NCBI GenBank assembly: GCA_033439265.1
Contig: JAVTVX010000021.1
Coordinates: 16,085,001-16,149,000 of the forward strand
Length of the DNA stretch: 64,000 bases
Direction of reading: 5' to 3'
From: Dillenia suffruticosa
Lineage: Eukaryota > Streptophyta > Magnoliopsida > Dilleniales > Dilleniaceae
A program made the translations under genes and the position numbers. How positions within the stretch are numbered: the first letter of the stretch is position 1; each line of letters opens with the position of its first letter. The notes beneath the pieces were generated by a model that saw nothing but the letters and a program-made list of their open reading frames with translations, had not been told where the DNA came from and ran no database searches. This document shows, piece after piece, positions 1 to 12,325 of the stretch.

Positions 1-1082
1 CTGCACATACAGGCCAATTCTGAGCCAAACAGCACTCAAATATTATGACCCTATAATGACATTAAAGGTATTAAAGAAGCCATGAAACCCAATAAATAAA
101 TCTACTCATTATCATACACAAATTCCAAATGACCAGCATCTACAAGTGACTTCACCACATTATGAGTTTGTACACTGTGTTGTCCACCACCTTTGGAAGA
201 ATGCCTATTTCATTAAAATTTCGTCAACAAGCTTCACTAAGAAAGAGACCCATAACAGGGATGATGCATTTGGGAGAAGGGAAAGGAAAGCAGCGACTGA
301 GAGAATAATGGTCTTATACTCTTTTGATCATGTGCACCAAAGACCAAGACGTGCTATTATAACAATATGAAGCTATTTCAGCAATTTATATTGGGCAAAA
401 TTCAAAATGCTTTTATGGGGGACAGAGGTTTGGCAAGTTTAGTGAGAACATTTTGGAATTATGAGTTTTGAAATTATATCTTGATTTTGGCACAGAAGCA
501 AATAGAAAGACAACAGAAATTCACCTGATATAAAACTAACTATAACAATATAATATAAACTTCCTATTTGAATCATGAAGCAGTGAAGACACAAACCGAT
601 TCGAGTACATTCTCAACACAAGGGACCCCTGCAAGACACAACACACATCACAAAAGAAGACATTATTCATACTACCCCACAAACCAACCAATTCAAACAA
701 AATCATACTTCAAAACAGATACATGAATGGGTGTTGTTTGATCCAACACAGTATTGTAACTCACCACTGACATTTGCGTCACTCAAAAAGCAGAACCACA
801 ATTGAACTCGACAAAGGACTAAGGTTAGGGTAAATTGAGGTTCATTTCTTTCCATTTTTTTTGATTTTTGCGCGTGTAATAGAGAATAAGCATTAGATTC
901 TCTTTCTCTATACACTAATTGGATCTTGAGAGCTTAGAGTTTGGGAAGATTTTTCCTGTCGGGTAAATTGAATGGTGAGGAGAATGCTAAGGACATTGAA
1001 TCAAATGAGTCAAAGAGAGAATAGACAGGAAAAATAGGAAGAATGTAGGGTAACCATTGTCAAGAGAGAGAGATTCAGAATC
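1..1082. other. No recognised gene
   Basis: AT-rich DNA. The short frames at 146-370 and 703-915 (minus) resemble nothing I know. Confidence 0.4.
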
Positions 1083-1261
1083 AAACTCTTTTAGATTGAG
1101 TGGTAGGATATTTTATTCTTTAATTAGAGATCTCGAGTTCAAAATCTGGGAATGATGAAAAGGATTTGGGAGCATTAATCTCTAAAATGGGTTTTATAAT
1201 ACTTGAATCGGATTAATCCGGTAAAAATTTGATGGTGAAATTAAAAAAAAAAAAAAAAAAA
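1083..1261 (+). mobile_element. tRNA-derived SINE, copy 1
   Basis: Box-A-like TGAGTGGTAGGA, box-B-like CGAGTTCAAAATC, a conserved body (TTGGGAGC, TTGAATCGGATTAATC) and an 18-A tail. The same body occurs at 41788-41940. Copy number in the genome cannot be judged here. Confidence 0.6.
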
Positions 1262-2649
1262 GAAGAGAGGGATTTAGAAATGCGGCGGTCAAAGTTCTTC
1301 AACGGGAAGTAAAAGCATTTTCAACGGACTGGAGGGATAATTGGATGCATTCTATTTTAAAACTTGACAACCGTCATTTTGGGTACTTTGGTAATTTGGT
1401 AAGTTTTATTTTTGAATTCATATGCTAAAAGGGTATTTTTGTAATTTACTTTAACAAAAAAATTTGCTCACCTATATTAATCCTACCAACACAAACCTAA
1501 ATATTTTAAAAATAAAATTTTATAACAATTAATCAGCAATTCAAATAAAAAGATACATATTCAGCAGAAGGACAATCAATAGGAAAGATAATTTAGATGT
1601 GAATTATGAATAATTAATTAATAATTCAAATAAATCTTTATTACGGGGTTAAAAAATTAAAACAATCATAATTTTGAAGTTTGACTCATTATGTAAGTGT
1701 TACATGTCCATTCAAACTCTCTTCACTAGTCGGTAAATCCATTAATGCAGACCCCATTGATACTCAATAGTGCAGATAATTTTAGATGTGATTACAAAAT
1801 AAAAATTATTTGTTTTTAACTCCAAGATCAAGAATTTGCTGCATGGACTTTTAGCATTTTAAAAAAAAAATCTCATAAGTTTTAAGAGTCTCATTGTTTA
1901 TGTTACATTTGAATAGTTGGAGTATTTTTTATGTTAATTGAAAATGTCGGCAAGTATTATTATTGTGTCCCTTACTCATTATGTATACTTTATTTATTTT
2001 ATGTTAGTTGGAGTAAGTCCAAATTGATTTCTTATTTTATTTATTTATTTATGTTTAGTATTGTTAAATGAGATTTGAATTTAATTTGGACGACAAAACC
2101 TAGTAAAGGTATAATGGGAGTGCTTTACAAGAAAGTCTAAAAATATATGTTGGGTCCTTTCTCTCATATTTCAAATTTGTTTTTGCACAAATCAGAAGTG
2201 GCTACAAAGTTCTACATTATAGAGTCAAATAACCAATTTGAATTTGACATGAATTAAATTTATTCACATCAAAGAATCAACCTATTTCAATTTAAAAATG
2301 AAAAAAAGAAATCATTCACATTTAACAAGTAAATTATGGATAATCTTACAACAACAAAAATTGCATCCCACCTAAAAATGCAGCAAGAAAGTACAAATTT
2401 TCATCGGACCAAATTTAATGATGAGATACCTTACTTCTGCAGATTTTTGGAATATTGGTCCGTTGAATATTCATATTTTCTCTGTTCAGAAAACGTAATC
2501 ACATGTATCTCTCCACGTTTCTTCTCCATGCCATTTTCCGTCAGAGAGGCTCAATGAGCCATGGGGCCGACCCAACCCACGGGCTTGAACTCCAGGTTGG
2601 GCCCAAAGTCACCTAAGCATCCGTCACACAAACAATTTGAATTTTAACT

Positions 2650-3300
2650 CAAATAATTAGAATCAGTCATTTGAGAAACAAATATAAAAAAAAAGATTAT
2701 TGATTTAATTTGTAAATATTCTCCTACGCCATTCTTTCATATCCAAGATCATCTACTCATCTAAACCCTTATTTATAATATCTTTACGGATAACTTACAT
2801 TCAAATTTTTAACAATTTATCTATACATTTTATTAAATATCATATATTTAAGTTTTGAGTTTTTATAACTGATATGTTTTTGCGTTTTTTTTACACATCT
2901 ATATCACCTTAAATAATACTTTCGTATCTTATTCATAATTAAACTAATTTCCAATTTATTACGAATTTTTTTGTTTTTAATTTTATTTTTTCTAATCTTA
3001 TCATATATCCACCTAAATATACTCATTTCTGTTATAGTTATTTTCTATTCTTATTATTATTTAATAGTTAAACACTCAGTGTCATATAATAGTACAAATT
3101 TTATCACGATTTTATAGAATTTTCTATTCAAATGCAGTGGTATCGTACAATTACAAAGAATTCCAGATGTCTTTCTCCTTTTCACTCAATCCGTTTGAAT
3201 CTTATGATTTATAATCTCATTTATATTGTTATTATTTTAAATGATAGAATAAAAATATTTAAAATGTTAACTTTTCAATATCTCTTCACCGAATCAGGGG
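2650..3300 (-). mobile_element. 3' fragment of the same RTE-like LINE
   Basis: Aligns with 39889-40590 throughout, sharing ATTTGAGAAACAAAT, CCATTCTTTCATATCCAAGA-type blocks, AATATCTTTACGGATAA and AACACTCAGTGTCATA. No open frame remains. Confidence 0.75.
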
Positions 3301-6300
3301 CCCTGACTACGTTTACCGGGTCGGGTTGCTGTCATTGACACCGTGATGGAGATTGAAATGAATTTCGGGTGACCTTATCGTGTCTAAATTGGTTCTTTTG
3401 GATCAAGATTCTGAAAAACTGTCTAAGCAAACGTAATACCCATTTCAATATAAGTAATGCCATGTTTCTTATTAGGTGAAGGAGCAATTGACCAAATTTT
3501 ATATAACACTTTCATAGGATAAAATATCACAATCTTTTAAAATTGAATAAATTTTATTTCATCAAACTATTTTTAAATTAAATAAAAAAAAGTTCAAATA
3601 TGCTGAGGTGAACTGAGAGGACTCGGTCTATTTTGTATTTAATTCATCTGATTTCTCTGGCATTTTTTTTTTCAAGATATTGTTTTATTATGCTCGTTGC
3701 ATATATAAAAGTATTATTTCAGAGAAATCAAAAATATACAAAATGAAATATGAATTTGCGATACTCTTTTATCTCATGGTGCCCAATTTGCTATAATAAA
3801 TAGCTGTTTTCTTATACTCATGGATCAAAATGTGATTGAGTCAAGTTTTCTTTTGTCGAAATACCTATTTATCATTTATTTCATCAATATTTCTCTTTCT
3901 ATAAATGAAATTTATTATTTTTTTAATTGCATGATTGACACCTTTTTTGGGGATTGGTATGCAAAATTGACACATCAATTTTTTACGAGGAGCCCCTAAT
4001 GGTTGACTGTAATATTGTTCCAAACCGTGGCATCAAGAGTTCGCTCGTCTAGACCGAGTAATGATAGGTTCAACCATGCTTTTATGAAAATGCATACTGA
4101 TAGGTTAAATGCATATCCAAAGGATAAGGGTTGGTGGATTGCAAAAATAGGTTAAGGGCATACCCAAGGTTAAAGGGTTGATGGATTTTATGGAGCTGAT
4201 GAACTTTTTGATATTATGGTTTTGAATGGAAGATTGCGGGGAGATGAAAATTTCGTTAAAAAGCTGCCTCTTACGAGAAATGTGTGCTTTATGTTTGGAA
4301 ACGAAGCAGAGTCAGATTATTTTGTTTGTTAAGTCAAAAGACAAAGCTACCCTTTTGCAAGAAATTATTCAATTAAGTGGCCAAGAGTAAATCAGTAATT
4401 TAATAGTTTATGATCTTTTTTTTTTTTTGTTACTGCGACTAATCATCGAGGAATATTATGATGGGCTGTGCTCCTCGAGAGGGGCAAGAAGAACATTTTT
4501 AGGGCTCAACCTAGCTTTAAGGCTTAGGCCCACCAAAAAAAGGGCACAATAGGGTCATTAATTAGGCCTATGGCCCAAGAGGAGTCTTTGCCCCCGGTCG
4601 AGCAAACGGCCGAAGCTAAGCTTCAGAATCTGAACATCCACACACATAACCGTATTTTAAGAAACGCAAGAATACATCTGCAGCTGCAGAATCTTATGCA
4701 CTCAAGTTTACTTAAAGCGGACAGTCATTCATTGTGCAAATTACAACCACGCTTGGAGAATAATTCACCATTTTCATTTAAGATTTCACTGGTGGGGTTT
4801 GGGCCCCTAGCTCTCACTAGGGTTGGACAAGCTTTCATAGCAAATTTTTGGGCTGTGACAGCTTTTTAAAGAGAAGCCAAATCTCGGGTATGGGTCTAAA
4901 AAAATAACGATTGGCAGGCCTTCCCAATTTTCAAAATGGACAGAGGATGCCCGCTGGGTTACTTGTTTAAGAGCAGAGGTTTCAGAAGATTAAGTTCTGT
5001 TGTATCTTTAAGTGATTAAGTTGCAATGAATAAGAAAGTGCTTAAAATCTGAGGATAGCTTTGAGATTTTGATATCAAGGAAAGGGCAGTTTGAAGTGCT
5101 CTAGGCAGTGGCCGACCCTCCAGCTATGATTAGTTTTAGCGGCTGTATGACATTACTAAACTTGTTCAGTTTCAAGTGTGGTAAAAACGACTCGCAGCTT
5201 GAAGAGATAATAGCTGAACTTAACAGAGTAAAAGGTCAACTTGGAGATGAGGGAATCTAGAGTTCACACGTGAAGGCAAAATTATAATTATAATTACAGC
5301 ATAAAGCAAGTGAAACCCTTGTTTTAGGCCTGGTCATTTATTATTATAATTATAATTTAAACCATTATAAAAAGATTTTTTTAAAAAATGGATAACTATT
5401 AAGGTTCCTAATTAATTTCATCATATATTAATTAACTGCTTACTTTTGCAGAACTCCTATTTTTTTCCTTGTTATCTCCGCAAATTCTCGTCGACCCTTC
5501 AACCAAATTCATTTATTAAGATGATAAAAAGTCTTAGATTTTAGATTAGCCACAAAAAAAATTATTGGGCTGTTCGCAGCACGGACAGACGTGGTGAAAT
5601 AGGACGCAAAAGGCCTAAAAGACAAAACTGCCTGTCATAAACAAAAGATTGATGGGCTTGGCCTAGATATTCTCGCTATGTGGGTCCATCTCTTTTGCAT
5701 TTCAGACGTAAAACTGTAAAAGGGGTGGTTGAGAGTTGGCGAATGCTTCTGTTCTCTCCTCCCAAGTCAATTTCATTCGAGAGGGTACATCATATTCAGT
5801 CCCACCATGCTTTTGCAAGTTGCACTGCAGGGGGCAATTATCGAGCGTGTGATGCGAACACATAAATTGTCGTTCGTCCAAAAGATCAAGATTTCTAGCT
5901 AGTGTCAAGAGTGATTTTTATTACCTACAAGACCATTTCTCTTTTCTTTTTTTTTTTTATGTTTAAATTGCTTTGTTTCGAGATAGGAAAACTTGCACCT
6001 TATGTCGACCGTAAATCTTAAATTGAAATAATAAAAATAAAATTTTAAATATCAATTAATATAATAAAAAATAAATCATGTTATTTTTCATGCTACGAAA
6101 AAGAATAAGGAATCCATAAACGCGCTTGTCAATAACGGTGGCATGCTTGACCGATGCTCACTGCGATGGGACCCTTTCTGTGACTCTACATGTCTTCCAA
6201 TTACTCAAATGGGGCCATCAGGGGCATAGAACGAAATTTCTCGCCTACACATTAAGTGGTCCTTGCTTTGGCAGAAGATGAATTTTTGAGGGAAGAATTA

Positions 6301-7524
6301 AATGCGTATAAATGAACGAGCAAGGCTTATCACTTTCTCTCAGAGTCTACTCTTAGAAATTTCTTAGTCGGCGAATAGTCCTCGACAGATAATGGATGCA
6401 TGGATAGAGTTTGTCGACTGTTCCATTAAGTCTCTATTAATATTTATTATGCAAAACATCGATCTCAAATTGGGTTTGATTAAATCTAATTATATTTTGA
6501 AGTTTATTCAATGACTCAAGCAAAATACAGTATAGGGGCATTACCAATTAATTACAATATAAATTTACCAAAGAAGCAAGCAAATGCTTAGAAGATAGTG
6601 AGATCAAAGTAGGAACATTTGGCACCTTATGTCAATTATTGAAATCGTAATGTCCTTCCAAATTAAACCAATGCTCACCGTAAATAATAAATAAAAAAAT
6701 ATAAAAACTAATAGAAATAAAATCCAAAATAATAAATAAAAAATATAAAAACTAAAAATTAAACGCAATAAATACTATTATAACGGTTTAAATCAGAAAA
6801 GAAAAAGAAAAATACCAAATCTCCACTCAAGAAATTTAAGTTTATGAGGTACACATGGGTTTTGTGACAATTTAAAAAAGGTCCCAATACATCAAATATA
6901 AAATTAGAACAAACCAAATCTAGTAGGAACTAGGATCTCTGCTTTCATGACATTTTAAATTTTGTGAGACAAGAGCCTCCTCCAAAAGATCAAGCTAGAA
7001 GTTGTTTATATTATGCTCCTCTCCTATATACATTGCATTTAGTATTAAAATTTACTAGTATAATGTCTAGGGAAAATTTGTAATTTTTTAATAAAATCCT
7101 TACATTTTTTCATATATATACACACACATTTTTTTTATAATTATTATAAAAATTTATTAAACCAATGAAGTATTTAGAGTTTCATATATTATTATATTGC
7201 TTCCATAATTATATATTTTTTATATTTAAATTTATTTTTAATAGTCCTAAAAAGGGATAACATTATTTTTCCTACTTTTTAATATAAAAAAGATATTCAA
7301 CTTTAGTTTATTCATTGAAAAAAATTTACTAAGTTTAAAAAAGTTTTTTTTCCCCCTAATCAATATACACAAAGAAGACAAAAGCTTTGAACATCCAAAT
7401 AACAACTCACTTTCACCCCCCCCCCCCCAACTAAGTAAGCCCCATCCTCCTCTCTCGTTAAATTTTATACAAAATTGTAACAAATCTTTTATTAGCTGCA
7501 GGCATAGTTGGTTTAGAATTCAAT

Positions 7525-7557
<33 letters not shown>

Positions 7558-8224
7558 TGCAAATCTGAACAAGCAAGTCAAGAAAATTCATAAGCCTCAA
7601 AATTAGAACCATTCGTCAAATCAATTACATTTTTTTTTTTTTTTTTTTACTTCAAGTATTGATATAATCGATAATGATGTGCCACCTTATCTCCCCCACA
7701 AAATCATAAATATCATTACAATAAATTATATATTTAGGCTCAAACTAACTTTTAAGCTTAGGCTCGTCCAAGAAGAAATCGAAGCCCGAATCATAAAAAA
7801 AAAAAGGAGCATGATCAGGGCTTGACATTGAGGCATGTGACCAAAAACAATTAGATTTTTAGAGAATAAAATTAAAAAATATTAAATTTTATTGATTAAT
7901 TTTGAACCGTTCTAATTATTTAAGGTGATCGAATCAATTTTTAGTCTTAAATTTAATAAAAAATAAAAAAACTAAATAATAAATAAATTAAATTTAACTA
8001 AATATAACCCTTATAATAATTCCTAACTTAAATTATAAAATAATAAAAACAAAAACAAAAAATTACTAACTCTAGAATTAAAAGAAAATACCAATAAGAC
8101 CTAAAAATAATATTCCTAATTTTTATTTTTAAAACTAATAGAAATAAAATCCTAAATCATAAATAATATATAATTTTTTAAATGTTACTGTCTATGACAC
8201 TGAAATAATAAAATATTTTCTTCA
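3301..8224. other. Gene-poor stretch left of the NLR cluster
   Basis: No convincing gene. It contains a GA repeat at 7531-7555, a poly-C run near 7418-7428 and a partial copy of the NLR 3' flank at 7376-7412. The 99-codon frame at 4570-4869 has no recognisable domain. Blocks near 4500-4560 and 7738-7830 are loosely similar (GGCTCAA...AAGCTTAGGC) and may be old repeat copies. Confidence 0.4.
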
Positions 8225-8396
8225 TCTCTCCAGTGGATGCTGCTCTTGCTCTCGAAATTAAAGCTCAAAGTCAAAACGAAATAAGAGGAAATTGATAAAA
8301 AATAGGTTTTGACATTTCAAGGAAACAAAAGCTTTGAACATCCAAATAACAACATTTTGTTCTGTAAAAACCACATTATTCACAACTAACTCTATT
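8225..8396 (-). repeat. NLR 3' flank, duplicated at 15070-15303
   Basis: The segment just 3' of NLR1 matches the segment just 3' of NLR2, sharing for example CTCTTGCTCTCGAAATTAAA and GAACATCCAAATAACAACAT. This fixes the left edge of the duplicated NLR unit near 8225 and 15070. A shorter piece of the same flank recurs at about 7376-7412. Confidence 0.8.
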
Positions 8397-11342
8397 TTAC
8401 ACAAATTTTGCAAATTTCAATTCATAACGTTTTCTTAAGCACCACTTGGAGAATTGCTCGATTTTGTAAAAATCCTCAACCACTTCTTGGGATGTTGTAG
8501 TGTTTGAAGTCCATGCCCTATCTCCCCTGGTTTCCACCCTTCGGAGCCTCTCTAGAAATTCCAGGCGATTGTCCACAATCTCCCACTCCTTGAGGGATGA
8601 TATGAATCTCAATCCTTCTGGAATCGATCTCAAGTTTGTGCACATTGTGAGCTTTAAATACGTGAGACAAGGCATGGCTCCCTTTTCTACTATCCATTCT
8701 TCTAGGTTATCCAAAAACTGAAATTCAAGATGTTGCAATTGGCGAAACCCATTTGCAAGGCAAGTCATTTTGGTCCCGCAGAAGGAGTTACGGCCTAAAC
8801 GAAGGAACTTCAAGCATAGAAGTTTCTCTAGTGCTGCCAACGGATCTTGCTTTTCCAAATATGACTGCTCCAAGATCAACTTGGTAAGATTGGGTGGGAG
8901 TTGAAGTTGCAATGGGATTAGAAACTGTTCTTCGTTTTGTGGTTGTTGCGACGGTTTCCCTGATGCCAGTGTTTCTGCCTGCCTTGTCTCTCTTATTTTC
9001 CCTCTAATATATAGTTTAGAGAGACTTACACAACGAGAAAGTGGTTCAAGACTAATTTCAATAAAATTAAATACATTCAAATGTAGTGAGCGAAGACGGC
9101 CTGAAGTGATGCATGGGGATTTGAGCACCATATCTACTTGATCTGCAGTTTCTATTCTCCAAATCCCCAATTTCTCAAGACTCTTTAGGCGCTTCAGATC
9201 TCTAAACATCCAAGACCCTGCTTTTATTTTTGTCAAACACCGAAGATTTTCGAAAGCACCAATACTAAACTTTTTACTTCTATCTGCCGAAGACCATTCA
9301 GACAGATATCTCAACTGCTTCATCTTCCGCGACACGTTTAGGTCGTAGATGTTACCATAACCCCAATTCTTATTACAATCCAACACTTGCAAATTCTGAA
9401 GATTATCAAGATATTGTGGAATCTTACGTACACAACAACCCACTAAACCAAGGTACTTCAAATGAAGTAGATTCCCAATTTGTTCCGGCAATTTACCTTC
9501 ATTAAATTCAACATTTTGAAGATGTAATACCCTAATAAGAGGCAACTTTTTACAGACAATCTTCCATTCTAACTCTGATAGTTCAAATCTTGAGCCAAAA
9601 TATAAAAAAGATCTGATGCCAAAATTCCTATGCTCCAAGAGAGAGCGCATGGTAAAATCAGAATCATTACCCGCATGCAGAGCAATCCTCCGAACTTTTG
9701 ATGCATCAGTTCCGTTTATGGAAGACAAGCCTTCGGTATTGGATTGCGATGATGGGGACAAAATTTCAAAGAAATGTTCTTCTCTTGCCTTCTCCAAACA
9801 CAAATCTCGTATCAGATCATGCATCCGACATGTTTTGACTCTTCCATCGGTGTCCCTCGCTCCTACCTGAATCATACTCCTCTCAATCAACTTTTCCAAC
9901 CATTCTTCGCCTGCACTCTCCATAGTGTGTTCTCTGTCAATTTCCGATGACAAAATAAAGCCCTCGGCAATCCACATTCGAATCATTTGCTTTGCCCGGA
10001 TATCAGCATCCTCCGGAAACAATCCCAAGTACAGAAAGCACGGCTTCAAGTGGTATGGCAAATCATTGTAGCTTAATTCTAAGACACTAGGAATTTTTCC
10101 TTGTTGTTGAGCGCCCTCTTTTCCAGCTGCTCTTAACTGCAGACCAATGTTCTGGTGGAGCTTTATCCACTCTTGGAGCGATGACCTTGTTGCTAAAAGC
10201 CCTCCAAGTACAACTACCGCCAAAGGCAAGCCACCACATCTCTTCAACATCTCCTTTCCTAATTTGCAAAGCTCAGTAACTTCTTCGCTTGTGCTTTCTT
10301 CGTTGATTCTAGTTTTCTTGCTTAGTAACTCCCAAGCCTCGTCATCTGTTAGACTTCGTGGCTCGTGAACAACGCAACGGGGGTCTGCCTGCCGAGGTAC
10401 ATAATGGTTGCGAGTGGTGAGTATGAGCTTACTTCCAACCTTTCCTTGTGGAAATGCATGTGAGAGCTCGTCCCAAGCTTTTGTTTCCCATATATCATCG
10501 AGTACCAACAAGTATACCCTCTCTTCAAGGAAACGGTATACCTTTTCTACCAACTCCTCGTTCTTCATTTTGTCAATTAGTTCCCTCTCTTCCTCTGTCG
10601 GTGAACTTGTCTGTATTAGTATCTTTTGCAGTAAATCTCTGCTATCCCACTGCTGGGAAATGGAAACCCACAAGCGGCAATCAAAGTGTTTTTTAACAAG
10701 AACATGATTGTAAAGCCTTCTGGCCAGAGTAGTCTTGCCAGAACCTCCGATTCCAACAATGGAAACAACTCGTGCATCTGCTCCTTCATTGTTCAGCTCT
10801 CGGACTAGATTATCTTCGTCGTCATCCAAGCCCACCACATGCTCTTCCTCCTCATGTGCATAGCTGTGTCTCCAACCTCGTCGAGATCGCCTGCTTCCGG
10901 TTGAAGCTCCAGCCGTATACTGCAGAGTATGAGGGGGCAGAGTTTCTCGGATCAGAGAGATCCTCGCATTGATGGCTTCAATCTTGTTGAAAACTTGGTG
11001 GATGCAGTAGCTTTTCTTGAAGATCGAGGCTGGCTTTTTAAGAAAGCCAATGAAGCCTGCTCTACTCATAGATGCAACTTTGAGAATGTAAGTGTCAATG
11101 ACATCCTCCGAATCATATACGATGTCTCTAAGTTGGGAGACAACAGTCCGGAACTGCTTACTTTCTTCTGGATGCATAATTGCATCTGCATCTCTTAAGA
11201 AGCTCTGAATCCATTTCAACTTGTCTTGAAGTAACTGAACTTGACGGGAGACTGCACGCAAGAACTTGAATTCATTGATGAGCTGATCCGTGATTCTTTC
11301 AATCACTGGGGACACCATGGCCTGAGCCATCGAATCTGCCAT
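8397..11342 (-). CDS. NLR1: CC-NB-ARC-LRR disease resistance protein (Rx/RPP13-like CNL), 981 aa
   Basis: Intracellular immune receptor of the CNL class, which detects pathogen effectors and triggers defence or cell death through an ATP-dependent NB-ARC switch. Single exon, as is common in this family. Seen in the sequence: an Rx-type coiled-coil N terminus with the EDVID motif (residues 79-83); P-loop GGSGKTTLA (about 199-207, Lys203); kinase 2 LLVLDDIWE (278-286); RNBS-B LILTTRN; GLPLA (371-375); RNBS-D CFLYLGLFPEDADI from 435; MHD at 507-509; irregular leucine-rich repeats from about 560 to 930. All switch motifs are intact and the length is normal, so it is probably functional. The ATG is chosen because NLR2 starts at the same codon (MANSMAEA). 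Its 5' flank lacks about 650 bp present upstream of NLR2. The ligand is unknown. Confidence 0.95.
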   Translation of the reverse strand: MADSMAQAMVSPVIERITDQLINEFKFLRAVSRQVQLLQDKLKWIQSFLRDADAIMHPEESKQFRTVVSQLRDIVYDSEDVIDTYILKVASMSRAGFIGFLKKPASIFKKSYCIHQVFNKIEAINARISLIRETLPPHTLQYTAGASTGSRRSRRGWRHSYAHEEEEHVVGLDDDEDNLVRELNNEGADARVVSIVGIGGSGKTTLARRLYNHVLVKKHFDCRLWVSISQQWDSRDLLQKILIQTSSPTEEERELIDKMKNEELVEKVYRFLEERVYLLVLDDIWETKAWDELSHAFPQGKVGSKLILTTRNHYVPRQADPRCVVHEPRSLTDDEAWELLSKKTRINEESTSEEVTELCKLGKEMLKRCGGLPLAVVVLGGLLATRSSLQEWIKLHQNIGLQLRAAGKEGAQQQGKIPSVLELSYNDLPYHLKPCFLYLGLFPEDADIRAKQMIRMWIAEGFILSSEIDREHTMESAGEEWLEKLIERSMIQVGARDTDGRVKTCRMHDLIRDLCLEKAREEHFFEILSPSSQSNTEGLSSINGTDASKVRRIALHAGNDSDFTMRSLLEHRNFGIRSFLYFGSRFELSELEWKIVCKKLPLIRVLHLQNVEFNEGKLPEQIGNLLHLKYLGLVGCCVRKIPQYLDNLQNLQVLDCNKNWGYGNIYDLNVSRKMKQLRYLSEWSSADRSKKFSIGAFENLRCLTKIKAGSWMFRDLKRLKSLEKLGIWRIETADQVDMVLKSPCITSGRLRSLHLNVFNFIEISLEPLSRCVSLSKLYIRGKIRETRQAETLASGKPSQQPQNEEQFLIPLQLQLPPNLTKLILEQSYLEKQDPLAALEKLLCLKFLRLGRNSFCGTKMTCLANGFRQLQHLEFQFLDNLEEWIVEKGAMPCLTYLKLTMCTNLRSIPEGLRFISSLKEWEIVDNRLEFLERLRRVETRGDRAWTSNTTTSQEVVEDFYKIEQFSKWCLRKRYELKFAKFV

Positions 11343-11849
11343 TCTAAAACTGATCCTTTCACGGCAATGAAAATGAAATTAATAATTTTCCTTATTTGGG
11401 TGACACAGGTCGTGATTTTGCCTGATCGAACGAATGTTTAGAGAGCGATTTATGAAAAAGGAAAATAGAGGCCAAGGAAGTAGGAAACGAGGACAAAAGG
11501 GATCTGAAACGGGTTTGAAACAAGTGCGCAAATTGAAAATTGCTCCTTGGTATTTGTTTCTTGAAAAAGAGTCCTCACCTTCTGTTGCACAATAGGCCAT
11601 GTGCCGAGTCGGGCCAAATCGGTTGATCCAGTATTTAAAAAAAAAAGGGCAAGTGCCACGGCCTAGAAAAGAAGCAGAACGAGATTTTTATGAGAATTTT
11701 ATTTTAACTTTGTATCTTGTTTATTTGCTTTTGTTTTGTTAGAACTCCGGTATAACTTATAATAAGATTTTTATTTGTTTCTTTATTTTAGTTAAGTTAT
11801 TTGTTTCCAAATTTTTTATTAGAAAATAAAACTTTAAAATGAAGGCAAA

Positions 11850-12200
11850 AAATTGAAATTGTAAAAAAAAAAAAAAAGATATTTTTTTTGTTACCAAAGA
11901 CTCTTTACTGTTTTCCTTCTTTTTTCTTGGTTTCCTTCCCTCTTGCTTGTTTAAAAACACTTCTCTGTGTTTTGTCTTCTTCCCCACATGATCGACGTGC
12001 TTTCTTGAAAATGGAATAAAAAATTGAAATTATAAAGAGAAATATAAATATTTTTTTGTTACAGAAAGGCTCTTACTCTTTTCTTTCTTGTTTCATGGAT
12101 TCCTACCCTCTTGCTTGTTTAAAAATATTTTTCTGTGTTTTGTCTTCTTCCCCACGCGATCAAAGTGGTTTCTTGAAAATGGGGTAAAAAAATTGAAATT
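11850..12200. repeat. Tandem duplication, about 170-bp unit, two copies
   Basis: Two adjacent units begin with AAATTGAAAT (about 11850 and 12021), and the start of a third is at 12190. Each unit contains CCCTCTTGCTTGTTTAAAAA and TGTGTTTTGTCTTCTTCCCC. It lies in the 5' flank of NLR1. Confidence 0.75.
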
Positions 12201-12325
12201 ATAAAAAAATATATATATAGAAAAGTTGTATTAAAGTTTTATTATTCGTTTTATATTTTATGTCAGAGTTTTAGGTCTATATAATCGATATTAGAAGTAT
12301 TGTAATGTTAAGTTCAAGTTTTTGC

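Noticed and set aside
4570-4869. 99-codon frame as a possible small gene
   Set aside because: No recognisable domain, promoter or splice context; typical of a chance frame.
8500-11441. Many plus-strand frames of 60-99 codons across NLR1, repeated across NLR2 and NLR3
   Set aside because: They are antisense shadows of the conserved NLR coding sequence and recur only because the genes are paralogous.
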